Source: Salidesulfovibrio onnuriiensis
GTDB lineage: Bacteria; Desulfobacterota; Desulfovibrionia; Desulfovibrionales; Desulfovibrionaceae
Assembly: GCF_008001235.1 (NCBI RefSeq)
Contig: NZ_CP040751.1
Coordinates: 913,001-977,000, forward strand
DNA: 64,000 nucleotides
Direction of reading: 5' to 3'
Shown: positions 42,911-51,227 of the stretch, piece after piece
How positions within the stretch are numbered: position 1 is the stretch's first letter
How the letters are laid out: each line of letters starts with the position of its first letter
Position numbers and translations under genes: made by a program
The notes under the pieces: model-generated
Databases searched by the model: none
Told to the model about the DNA's origin: nothing
The model's input: the letters and a program-made list of their open reading frames with translations, nothing else

Positions 42911-44095
42911 ATGATTGAAGAAAGAAAACAAGCGGGCATGACCCTGTTCCTGGCCTTCCTGGCCGCCATCGCCCCCTTGTCCATCGACATGTACCTTCCG
43001 GCCCTGCCGCACCTGACCGGCATATGGGGCGTGGAGGATGATGTCGCCAACCTGACACTGAGCCTGTGGTTTCTCAGCTTCAGCGTCTGCATACTCGCGT
43101 ACGGACCGCTTTCGGACCGCTTCGGGCGAAAGCCCATCCTGACCACGGGGCTGAGCCTGTTCATCGCGGCCTGTGCGCTCTGCTCCCTGGCTCCCAACGT
43201 GGAGGTCATGATCGCGGCCCGCATCCTTCAGGGAGCGGGCGGGGCGGCCTGCGCGTCCATGGTCATGGCCATCTGCCGGGACGCCTTTGCGGGCCACGTG
43301 CGGCAGAAGGTCTTTGCCTACATCGGCGTGATCATGGCCGTAGCTCCCATGGCGGCGCCCTCCCTGGGCAGTCTGCTGCTGAACCACCTTTCCTGGGAGT
43401 GGATCTTCCGGGTCCAGGGCGTCTACGGCCTGCTGGCCCTGGTGCTGGTCCTGCGCATGAAGGAGACCATGGACCCCGGGCAGCGGGCGGATTCGGTGCG
43501 ATTCCTGCGGCGCTATTCCGGGCTGCTGCGCAATCGGCAGTACATGCTGCCCGCCCTGATCATGAACCTGATCCTGGGGGCCTTTTACGCCCATATCGCG
43601 GCCTCGCCCTATATCTACATGGAGTACTTCGGCCTCTCCCGGCAGATGTTCAGCAATTTCTTCGCCCTCAACGCCCTGGGCATGATGCTGGGCGCATTCC
43701 TGTGCGCCAAGCTGGCCAAGCGCATGTCCGCCCTGCGCCTGAACAGCCTCGGCTTTGTCGGGGTGGCGGCGGGCGGCGGGCTCATCCTGCTCTTCGGCAA
43801 CGGCTCCCCCCTGGGGTTTGCCCTGCCCATGATGCTTATCTCCTTCTGTTGCGGCATGAGCCGTCCCATCAGCAACAACATCGTGCTGGAGCAGGTGCGC
43901 ACGGACATCGGATCCGCCTCCTCGTTTATGACCTTCATTCAGTTCCTGCTCGGTGCCGTGTTCATGGCCGTCACCTCCGTGGACATTTGCACCCGGCAGA
44001 CGGTCATCGGCGTGCTCGGACTGGTGACCGGTCTGGCCGTGCTGGGAGCCTGGCTCGGCATGTTGCGCATCCTGGATACCAGCAACGTCCACTGA
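42911..44095 (+). CDS. MFS drug exporter, Bcr/CflA type
   Basis: 394 residues, twelve transmembrane helices. It begins with APLSIDMYLPALPHL, the Bcr/CflA signature that follows the first helix, and includes GPLSDRFGRKP (motif A) and RILQGAGGAACASMVMA. Such pumps export bicyclomycin, chloramphenicol or related compounds, though specificity is unknown here. It lies behind a MarR gene and a second copy of its likely operator. A perfect terminator follows. Confidence 0.9.
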   Translation: MIEERKQAGMTLFLAFLAAIAPLSIDMYLPALPHLTGIWGVEDDVANLTLSLWFLSFSVCILAYGPLSDRFGRKPILTTGLSLFIAACALCSLAPNVEVMIAARILQGAGGAACASMVMAICRDAFAGHVRQKVFAYIGVIMAVAPMAAPSLGSLLLNHLSWEWIFRVQGVYGLLALVLVLRMKETMDPGQRADSVRFLRRYSGLLRNRQYMLPALIMNLILGAFYAHIAASPYIYMEYFGLSRQMFSNFFALNALGMMLGAFLCAKLAKRMSALRLNSLGFVGVAAGGGLILLFGNGSPLGFALPMMLISFCCGMSRPISNNIVLEQVRTDIGSASSFMTFIQFLLGAVFMAVTSVDICTRQTVIGVLGLVTGLAVLGAWLGMLRILDTSNVH

Positions 44096-44134
44096 CCCGC
44101 GCGGGAACCCATAGATCCGCGCTATGGAAAAGAA

Positions 44135-44178
44135 AGTTCAAGCCTGTTTTCGAAAACAGGCTTGACTTTTTTTTTGCC
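44135..44178 (+). terminator. Terminator after the MFS gene
   Basis: TCAAGCCTGTTTT and AAAACAGGCTTGA pair around a CG turn, followed by a nine-T tract. Confidence 0.93.
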
Positions 44179-44206
44179 CGACAATATTCATACATCCAGA
44201 TATAAG

Positions 44207-44227
44207 AATATCAAGATATATTGATTT
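44207..44227 (+). promoter_or_regulatory. Palindromic operator before metF
   Basis: AATATCAAGATATATTGATTT holds ATCAA-GATATA-TTGAT, a perfect inverted repeat 23 bp before the metF ATG. It resembles the SahR (ArsR-family, S-adenosylhomocysteine-responsive) sites described before methionine genes in related bacteria, as far as I recall that consensus. Confidence 0.5.
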
Positions 44228-44248
44228 AAGAAAACGAGAGGAATCGAA

Positions 44249-45118
44249 ATGGGCATCCCCGAACAGATCAGAGGAGACAATCCTTTTATTTCCCTGGAAT
44301 TTTTTCCGCCGAGAACAACGGAGGCCGTGCCGGCCTTTTGCGAGACCGTGGAGCGGCTCATGCGGCTCAAACCCCTGTTTGCGGCCGTGACCTGCGGCGC
44401 AGGGGGCGGCGGGGCCACCACCACCCTGCAGACCGCCCGCGACCTGGCCGAGCAATACGGGATTACGGTCATGCCGCACGTGACCTGCGTGCGCAACAGC
44501 GTGGAGTCGGTCGAGTCCCTGGTGGCCGAGATTCGCGAGTGCGGATTTCGCAACGTGCTGGCCGTGCGCGGCGATTTCCCGGAAGGGCAGGAGAGCGCGC
44601 CCGAGGGGCTTCAGTACGCTTCGGACCTGGTGCGGCGCATCCGCGAACTGGACACGGGCCTGAACGTGGGCGTGGCGGCCTATCCGGACGCGCACCCGGA
44701 ATCGCCCTCCATCGAGAGCGACATCGACTCTCTGCTGCGCAAGTTCGAGTCGGGCGCGTCCTTTGCCGTGACCCAGCTCTTCTTCGACAACCGCAAGTAC
44801 TTCGACCTGGTGGAGCGCCTTGCCCGCAAGGGGTGTTCCAGGCTGGTCATTCCCAGCGTGCTGCCCATCCGCAGTCTGGGCCAGGTGCGCAGGCTCATGA
44901 AGATCTGCAGCACGCCCATCCCCGGCAAGCTCCTGGCCGCCCTGGAGGAGGCCGACGCACGAGGCGGGGACGCGGCCGTGCGCGAGGTCGGGGCGGATTA
45001 CGCCGCGGCCCAGGTGCGCTCTCTGGTGGATCAGGGCGCGCCGGGCGTGCATCTCTATCCCTTCAATCGCGCGGGCCTGTGCCTGGACGTGGTGGAGCGG
45101 GCCGGACTGCTGCCCTGA
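44249..45118 (+). CDS. metF: Methylenetetrahydrofolate reductase
   Basis: 289 residues, a TIM-barrel flavoprotein. It starts MGIPEQIRGDNPFISLEFFP and contains FAAVTCGAGGGG, VRGDFPEG, NVGVAAYPDAHPE and TQLFFDN, all MetF hallmarks. It makes 5-methyl-THF, the methyl donor for metE directly downstream. The ribosome site is GAGAGGAATCG. A palindromic operator lies immediately before it. Confidence 0.95.
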   Translation: MGIPEQIRGDNPFISLEFFPPRTTEAVPAFCETVERLMRLKPLFAAVTCGAGGGGATTTLQTARDLAEQYGITVMPHVTCVRNSVESVESLVAEIRECGFRNVLAVRGDFPEGQESAPEGLQYASDLVRRIRELDTGLNVGVAAYPDAHPESPSIESDIDSLLRKFESGASFAVTQLFFDNRKYFDLVERLARKGCSRLVIPSVLPIRSLGQVRRLMKICSTPIPGKLLAALEEADARGGDAAVREVGADYAAAQVRSLVDQGAPGVHLYPFNRAGLCLDVVERAGLLP

Positions 45119-45171
45119 GTTTTTATGACCCAACCCATGCAATGAACCATAACAGTCACGAGGAGAAAACA

Positions 45172-47445
45172 ATGCTGACACACAATCTGGGTTTTCCGAG
45201 GATCGGAATCGACCGGGAGCTGAAACGGGCCACCGAGTCGTTCTGGAAGGGCGAGATATCCGAGGCCGCACTGGCCGAAACCGGGCGCGAACTGCGGCTG
45301 CGGCACTGGGACATGCAGCGCCGACGGGGCGTGGACCTGGTGCCGGTGGGCGATTTTTCCCTGTACGACCACATGCTGGACATGGCCGTGCTGCTGGGGG
45401 CCGTGCCCGAGCGTTACGGCTGGAGCGGCCGCTATGTGGACCTGCCCACCTATTTCCGCATGGCGCGCGGCGACGCAGGGCATGGCGGCGTCACGGCCAT
45501 GGAAATGACCAAGTGGTTCGACACCAACTATCATTACATTGTCCCCGAATTTCATCGCGGCCAGAAGTTCTATGTATCGTCCACCAAGGTGTTCGACGAG
45601 GTGCGCGAGGCCCTGGATGCGGGATTCAAGGCCAAGCCCGTGCTGCCCGGCCCGTTCACCTTCATCGGCCTGGGTAAGTCCGTGAGCACCGGGTTCGACA
45701 AGTGGGAACACCTGGACGCGGTGGTGGCCGTGTATGAGGAGATTCTGGCCCTGCTCGGACAGCAGTGCCGGTGGATCCAGCTGGACGAGCCCGTCCTGGC
45801 CCAGGATCTCGACCCGGAAATCCTGCGCCGGTTCCGGCCGGTGTATGAACGCCTGAGCCAGGCCGCGGCCCCTGCCGGACTGTTGCTGGCAACCTATTTC
45901 GGCGGTGTGGATCATCACGCGGAAACCATCCGCGAACTGCCTGTGGCCGGGCTGCACCTCGACCTGGTGCGCGCGCCCGAGCAGCTGGAGGCCTTCCTGG
46001 ACCTGCCCGAAACCGTGCATCTCTCCCTGGGCGTGGTGGATGGCCGCAACGTCTGGAAGGTGGACATGGACCGCGCCCTGGAGCGCATCGGCAAGGCCGT
46101 GGAAAAGCGGGGAGCCGACCGGGTCATGGTCGCGCCGTCCTGCTCCCTGCTGCATTCGCCCCTGGACCTGGACCGGGAAACCGGACTGGACGGCCGCATC
46201 AGGAACTGGATGGCCTTTGCCGCCCAGAAGTGCACGGAGCTGCATGTGTTGAGCATGTCCGCCCAGGGGCTCAATGCCGTGGAGCCTCTCAAGCAGAACC
46301 GCCGGGCCTGGCGGGACCGCCGGTCCAGTGCGCTCATCCATGATCCGCTGGTCCGGCAGCGCGTGGACGACGTCACCGAGGCCATGGGCCGCCGGGAAAG
46401 TCCCTATGCGCAGCGCGCCTGGGTGCAGCGCGAGCATCTCGGCCTGCCCCTGCTGCCCACCACCACCATCGGCTCCTTCCCCCAGACACCGGAAATCCGC
46501 AGGACCCGGCTGGAGCACAAGCGCGGCGAGATCGGCGCGCGGGAATACACCGAGGCCATGCACGGGTTCATTGAGGATTCCGTGCGGCGCCAGGAGGAGC
46601 TCGGCCTGGACGTGCTGGTGCATGGCGAGGCCGAGCGCAACGATATGGTGGAATATTTCGGGCAGCAGCTGGACGGCTACTGCTTCACGGCCAACGGCTG
46701 GGTGCAGAGCTATGGCAGCCGCTGCGTCAAGCCGCCGGTGATCTTCGGCGACGTCTCCCGGCCCGAGCCCATGACCGTGGAGTGGATCCGCTATGCCCGC
46801 TCCCTGACCGACAGACCGGTCAAGGGCATGCTCACCGGGCCGGTGACCATCCTGCAGTGGAGCTTCGTGCGCGACGACCAGCCGTGCGAGGAGACCTGCC
46901 GCCAGATAGCCCTGGCCGTGCGCGACGAGGTCGCCGACCTGGAGGCCGACGGCGTGTCCATCATCCAGATAGACGAGCCCGCCCTGCGCGAGGGGTTGCC
47001 CCTGCGCCGCAAGGACTGGAACGCGTATCTGAACTGGGGCGTGGAGTGCTTCCGGCTCTCGGCCTCCCCGGTGCGGGACGAGACCCAGATCCATACCCAC
47101 ATGTGCTATGCCGAGTTCAACGACATCATCGAGTGGATCGCGGCCATGGACGCGGACGTCATCAGCATCGAGGCCAGCCGCAGCAACATGGAGCTGCTGG
47201 AGGCCTTCGGCCGCTTCGACTACCCCAACGAGGTGGGGCCGGGCGTCTACGACATCCACAGCCCGCGTGTGCCCTCCACGGAGGAAATGGCCGAGCTCAT
47301 CCGCCGCGCCATCCGCGTGGTGCCCGCCGAGCGACTCTGGGTCAACCCGGATTGCGGCCTCAAGACCCGGGCCTGGCCCGAGACCATGGAGTCCCTGGCC
47401 AACCTGGTGGCGGCCGCCAGGACGGTTCGTGGAGAATTGAAATAG
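45172..47445 (+). CDS. metE: Cobalamin-independent methionine synthase
   Basis: 757 residues, full length. The N-terminal barrel starts M-L-T-H-N-L-G-F-P-R-I-G and the C-terminal catalytic barrel has TTTIGSFPQT and PVTILQWSFVRDD. Zinc ligands are the His/Cys of HTHMCYAEF (near 642-646) and Cys of NPDCGLKTR (near 727). It transfers methyl from 5-methyl-THF to homocysteine, with metF as the neighbour that supplies it. GAGGAG precedes ATG 45172, 53 bp after metF. No B12 riboswitch lies in that short gap. Confidence 0.96.
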   Translation: MLTHNLGFPRIGIDRELKRATESFWKGEISEAALAETGRELRLRHWDMQRRRGVDLVPVGDFSLYDHMLDMAVLLGAVPERYGWSGRYVDLPTYFRMARGDAGHGGVTAMEMTKWFDTNYHYIVPEFHRGQKFYVSSTKVFDEVREALDAGFKAKPVLPGPFTFIGLGKSVSTGFDKWEHLDAVVAVYEEILALLGQQCRWIQLDEPVLAQDLDPEILRRFRPVYERLSQAAAPAGLLLATYFGGVDHHAETIRELPVAGLHLDLVRAPEQLEAFLDLPETVHLSLGVVDGRNVWKVDMDRALERIGKAVEKRGADRVMVAPSCSLLHSPLDLDRETGLDGRIRNWMAFAAQKCTELHVLSMSAQGLNAVEPLKQNRRAWRDRRSSALIHDPLVRQRVDDVTEAMGRRESPYAQRAWVQREHLGLPLLPTTTIGSFPQTPEIRRTRLEHKRGEIGAREYTEAMHGFIEDSVRRQEELGLDVLVHGEAERNDMVEYFGQQLDGYCFTANGWVQSYGSRCVKPPVIFGDVSRPEPMTVEWIRYARSLTDRPVKGMLTGPVTILQWSFVRDDQPCEETCRQIALAVRDEVADLEADGVSIIQIDEPALREGLPLRRKDWNAYLNWGVECFRLSASPVRDETQIHTHMCYAEFNDIIEWIAAMDADVISIEASRSNMELLEAFGRFDYPNEVGPGVYDIHSPRVPSTEEMAELIRRAIRVVPAERLWVNPDCGLKTRAWPETMESLANLVAAARTVRGELK

Positions 47446-47461
47446 AGTAAGGGTCTGCGGC

Positions 47462-49282
47462 CTAGCGGGCCGAAGGCATGGAAATGGTGACCGTGGTCTT
47501 CCCGGCAACGGATGTGTCGAGGGCCACGGTTCCCTTTTGCACCTCGGCCAGCAAGCGGGCCGAATAGGTGCCCAGGCCCATGCCTGTGCGCTTGCCGTGG
47601 GTGGCGTACTTTTCGAAAAACTTGCCGCGCACGGCGAGCGGCACCTCGCCCTGGTTCTCTATGGCGATGGAGCAGGCGCCGTTGCTTCCGTTCACCCTTA
47701 TGGCCACGGTCCCGTTTTCCGGGCAGGCCTCGGCAGCGTTCTTGAGCAGGTTGCCCAGCATGGAGCGGGTCAGCAGTTCCTCGCCCAGGATGGACGCCCC
47801 GTCTTCCCTGGCGCAGTCGAGAACCGTCCTGATCTTCTTGGCGTTCAGGATGTTGGAAATGTCCAGGCTGGCCTTTTCCACCATGCTGGCTACATTCAGG
47901 GGCTCGGGGTGGATTTCGTATTTGTTTTCCTCGATCTTGAGCAGGGTAAGGGACAGGTCCACCATGTTCAGGGCCTGCTGTGAGGCCTGTTCCATCTTTT
48001 CCAGGAGCAGGCGCTGCTGGTCCGTGAGGTTGTCCATGCCCTTGAGGGCAGCCGCAGCGCCCACCAGGCCGCTGATGGGCGACTTGAGGTCGTGGCGGGC
48101 AATGCGTTCCACGTCCTGCTTCAGGGCTTCGGCCTTCTTGATTTCCGTGACGTCCCGGTTGCTGCCGCGTCTGCCGCGCCAGTTGCCCTCGAAATCGTAG
48201 ACCGGCTGGCACACGTGCCCGATCCAGCGGATGTGCCCGTCCTTGCGGATGATGCGAAATTCGGTGTTGCGCGGCGGCTCCTGGCCCTGGTGGCTGGAGT
48301 TGCAGGCCGTGAAGGCGTCCTTGTCGCTGGGGTGGACGATTCTCTGGAACAGTTCGGGGTCCTCGTAGAACTCCTCGGCGGCATAGCCGGTGATCCGCTT
48401 GGCCGAGGGCGAGACCCAGACGCACTCTCCGTTCTCATCCAGCCAGAATTCCCAGTCGTAGGTGAAGTCGGCCACGGTCTTGAACCGTTCCCGGCTGGCG
48501 CGCAGCTCTTCCTCGCTTTTCTTGAGCCGCCAGTAGAGCAGCTCCTGGGGCGTGGTGATGCTGGTGACCACCATGGCCTTGTACAGGCAGTACACGGCCA
48601 CGATCTTGAGCAGGTGCCCCACCAGGGCGTAGGAGCTCTGCAGCTCGGTGAACAGGGTGAAGGTCAGTTCCTGGAGCACGGAAAAGAGGATGTAGCCCAT
48701 GAGCATGGAAAAGACCGGTCTGCTGAAGAACTTCTTTTCGCGCCAGAGCTTGAACGAGGCTGCGGCCATGCCCAGGCAGATCACGTACTCGGTGTAGAGC
48801 TTGAAGGGCGTCAGGCCGGAGCCTTCCGTGTAGCAGAGCGGGAAGGCGCCCGCGAAGATGGCCCCCAGCAGCACGCCGGTGACCAGGGCGAAGCCGGAAA
48901 AGGCCGCGTAGGCGTTGAAATCCCGGCGAACGAACAGGGGGGCCAGGATCAGGGCGCCGGTCTGCACCAGACGGGCCGCCAGCCACAGGCATGTGCCCAG
49001 ATTGGGACCGTGCCAGGGAAAGACGCCCATGCCCGGGTAGGCCAGGGTATGCAGGAAGTCCAGGAGTCCGGAGAAAAGGAAGCCGATGCCGATGAGCAGC
49101 ACGTAGTTGTTTTCAACCACGCGGCGGGAGTTCCAGGCCACAACGAAGACGGCCCAGGCAACGGCGATGCTGATGGTTTCCGCAAGGGAATGGAACAGCA
49201 GGAAATTATAGCGGCTTACCGCGTAAAGGGCAGCCAATCCGAGCAGCCCGAACAGGGTGGTCAATATGGTGCGTTTCGACAT
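47462..49282 (-). CDS. MASE3-PAS sensor histidine kinase
   Basis: 606 residues. An N-terminal MASE3-like membrane sensor of several helices (LLIGIGFLFSGLLDFLHTLAYPGMG is typical) leads to a PAS domain (VSPSAKRITGYAAEEF ... NRDVTEIKKA), a HisKA domain with phosphoacceptor in IARHDLKSPISG, and an ATPase domain (NLLKNAAEA, GMGLGTYSARLL). No response regulator is adjacent. ATG 49282 has AAAGGTTGAGC upstream; the frame opens 14 codons earlier. Confidence 0.88.
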   Translation of the reverse strand: MSKRTILTTLFGLLGLAALYAVSRYNFLLFHSLAETISIAVAWAVFVVAWNSRRVVENNYVLLIGIGFLFSGLLDFLHTLAYPGMGVFPWHGPNLGTCLWLAARLVQTGALILAPLFVRRDFNAYAAFSGFALVTGVLLGAIFAGAFPLCYTEGSGLTPFKLYTEYVICLGMAAASFKLWREKKFFSRPVFSMLMGYILFSVLQELTFTLFTELQSSYALVGHLLKIVAVYCLYKAMVVTSITTPQELLYWRLKKSEEELRASRERFKTVADFTYDWEFWLDENGECVWVSPSAKRITGYAAEEFYEDPELFQRIVHPSDKDAFTACNSSHQGQEPPRNTEFRIIRKDGHIRWIGHVCQPVYDFEGNWRGRRGSNRDVTEIKKAEALKQDVERIARHDLKSPISGLVGAAAALKGMDNLTDQQRLLLEKMEQASQQALNMVDLSLTLLKIEENKYEIHPEPLNVASMVEKASLDISNILNAKKIRTVLDCAREDGASILGEELLTRSMLGNLLKNAAEACPENGTVAIRVNGSNGACSIAIENQGEVPLAVRGKFFEKYATHGKRTGMGLGTYSARLLAEVQKGTVALDTSVAGKTTVTISMPSAR

Positions 49283-49392
49283 GCTCAACCTTTCTCTGCT
49301 CCCGCAAGGGCATTTACCTAGCAAACATGATTCCTATTCGCAATGTTTTGCACAAGGGATTGTTGCCCCGGCGTCCGGGAGTGTATACGGTC

Positions 49393-50139
49393 ATGATCAT
49401 GAGTGATTGCGCACGGCGGATAGCCGTTTTTTCCGATGCCCACGGCAATTACGAGGCCCTGAAAAGCGTGTTGGCGGACATGGACGGCCAGAACGTGGAC
49501 GACGTGGTCTGCCTGGGGGACACCATCGGATACGGGCCCGATCCCGAGCAGTGCGCCCGGCTGGTGCGCGAGCGCGGCATCGATATGGTGCTGGGCAACC
49601 ACGAGCAGGGGCTGCTCGGCGACTATTTCCTTTCCTGGTTCAATCCCCAGGCCCGGGACATGCTTCTCAAGACCCGCGCCCTGCTTTCGGACGACTCCCT
49701 GCGCTGGCTCACCTCCCGGCCCAAGAGCCTGGAGCGCTGTGGCTGCCGCTTTGTGCACGGCTGCCCGCCCTCTGACGTGCGCATGTACATCTACAAGTGC
49801 CACGGCAGGATGGAGGAGGTTTTCGCCTCCTTTGACGAACCGGTCTGCTTTGTGGGCCATACCCACGAATTGTGGCATTACGAGTGGGACGGCGGGGAGG
49901 CGGAGCGCCACGCCTTGGAGGGGACGGCGGTCCTTTCCGGCGAGACCCGGCACATCATCAACGTGGGGGCCGTGGGGCAGCCGCGCGACGGCAACCCCAA
50001 CGCCAAGTACGTCATCTACGAGCCGCACACCCGCCGTCTGGTGGTGCGCTTCGTGCCCTATGACATCGAAAAGACGGTGCTGCGGATCAAGGACAGGGGA
50101 TTTCCCGCCGTGTATGGGAAGCGACTGGGCTCGAATTGA
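49393..50139 (+). CDS. Metallophosphoesterase family protein
   Basis: 248 residues, calcineurin-like fold. It has the series FSDAHGNYEAL, LGDTIGYGPDPE, LGNHEQGL, FVGHTHELWHY and NVGAVGQPRDGNP, with full metal ligands. It resembles the YfcE/diadenosine-tetraphosphatase-like group of 'serine/threonine phosphatase' homologues; the substrate is unknown. I start at ATG 49393; the frame is open from 49327 but the extra residues look unrelated. GGGAG lies 11 bp upstream. Confidence 0.85.
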   Translation: MIMSDCARRIAVFSDAHGNYEALKSVLADMDGQNVDDVVCLGDTIGYGPDPEQCARLVRERGIDMVLGNHEQGLLGDYFLSWFNPQARDMLLKTRALLSDDSLRWLTSRPKSLERCGCRFVHGCPPSDVRMYIYKCHGRMEEVFASFDEPVCFVGHTHELWHYEWDGGEAERHALEGTAVLSGETRHIINVGAVGQPRDGNPNAKYVIYEPHTRRLVVRFVPYDIEKTVLRIKDRGFPAVYGKRLGSN

Positions 50140-50168
50140 AAAAGGCGGTGTTTTTTCACCGCCTTTTG
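50140..50168. terminator. Bidirectional terminator
   Basis: AAAAGGCGGTG and CACCGCCTTTT pair around TTTTTT, between convergent genes. Confidence 0.88.
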
Positions 50169-50172
50169 TTTT

Positions 50173-50562
50173 CTATACGTCGACCTTGAAGCCGAGGTCC
50201 ACGTCGCAGGCGGCCTGTCCGCCGCGAATGCCCCAGTTCTCCATGGGGTGTTCTCTGATCAGGACCATGCAGTCGGTGCGCGGCATGCCCAGGGCCTCCA
50301 GCCGGTCGCCCAGGGACTTGTACAGGGCGCGTTTTGCATCGGCGCTGCGTCCGGCAAAGGCGTCTATCTCCACCAGCACGAACCTGCCGGTGCGGCCGCT
50401 GTGGATGTCGAATTCCTCGGGGGAGAGCTCCAGCAGCCGCTGGCTGCGGTCCCCCTCGGGGATCCTGAAGGCGTCGCGCAGGGACTGGTGCACCGCGTCC
50501 ATGAGCGCCTTCTTTTCTTCGGGGCTGCGGCCGGTGCGGGTGGTGATGGTCACGACGGGCAT
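50173..50562 (-). CDS. Tautomerase-superfamily protein
   Basis: 129 residues from ATG 50562, so the mature protein would start P-V-V-T-I-T-T, with the catalytic N-terminal proline of the 4-oxalocrotonate tautomerase superfamily. An in-frame ATG nine bases earlier (50571) would bury the proline. The length is about twice that of 4-OT, matching the longer two-repeat members. The substrate is unknown. The upstream HicB gene stops on an ATGA overlapping the alternative start, so the two are coupled. Confidence 0.75.
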   Translation of the reverse strand: MPVVTITTRTGRSPEEKKALMDAVHQSLRDAFRIPEGDRSQRLLELSPEEFDIHSGRTGRFVLVEIDAFAGRSADAKRALYKSLGDRLEALGMPRTDCMVLIREHPMENWGIRGGQAACDVDLGFKVDV

Positions 50563-50567
50563 GAGGA

Positions 50568-50963
50568 TCATTCCTTGAAAACGTCGTTGCGCATGGCCTC
50601 GCGGGCTGCCACGGCCAGGAAATCGGCCGGGGAAACCCCGTAGCGGTCCGAGTACTTGACGATGCGCTCCAGCAGGAAGCGGTGCATGGTCACCTCGATT
50701 TCCTCGAAGTCCCCGCCTTCCTCGGAAATTTCCACGGTAACCAGCTTGCGGCCCGCAGCCAGGGCCCTGACAGCCGAAGGCGTGCTGGGCTCGGGCAGGG
50801 ACTGCCCGTTTTCCCGGAGCAGTTCCACGAACATGGACAGGGATTCATGGGCCATGTCCACGGCCTCGTCCTCGTCCGTTCCGAAGGTCACGCATGCCGG
50901 GAAGTCCGGAAAGCTGACGCCGTAGCCTTTTTTCTCTTCTTCGAGCAGGGCGATATATTTCAT
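50568..50963 (-). CDS. HicB-family protein without a HicA partner
   Basis: 131 residues. The N-terminal HicB-like fold (MKYIALLEEEKKGYGVSFPD, FPACVTFGTDEDEAVDMA) is followed by a C-terminal DNA-binding-like helix region. HicB antitoxins normally pair with a ~60-residue HicA; none is present on either side, so this may be an orphan regulator. AAGGAGATC precedes the ATG. It overlaps the tautomerase gene. Confidence 0.85.
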   Translation of the reverse strand: MKYIALLEEEKKGYGVSFPDFPACVTFGTDEDEAVDMAHESLSMFVELLRENGQSLPEPSTPSAVRALAAGRKLVTVEISEEGGDFEEIEVTMHRFLLERIVKYSDRYGVSPADFLAVAAREAMRNDVFKE

Positions 50964-51141
50964 GGTGTGATCTCCTTATTGTTGTCTGGGCTATACCGCC
51001 AGCGTCATGGAAGCGCAAACTTTATGCGCAATTCGTCACACTTCCGTCATGTATTTCCCCGCTGCCTTGTCGTAATTCTCCTCTAGACTTTTTCACGAAA
51101 ACCCATCACAGTATTTTCATACACCCAAAAGGAGGTTTTGA

Positions 51142-51168
51142 ATGGAGCCTGACGAGCACCACTCGTGA
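51142..51168 (+). CDS. Possible eight-residue leader peptide before phoH
   Basis: A near-perfect ribosome site (AAAAGGAGGTTTTGA) precedes ATG 51142, which reads MEPDEHHS and stops at TGA 51166. It lies 60 bp upstream of the PhoH gene. A CTCGTGAAAGAG hairpin covers the stop. The strong site with so short a frame suggests translation-dependent control, but no specific mechanism is known. Confidence 0.35.
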   Translation: MEPDEHHS

Positions 51169-51227
51169 AAGAGTCCTGTTTGTCCGTAACCAACTAAAAA
51201 ACCACACATATCTTGGACGGGGGATTA

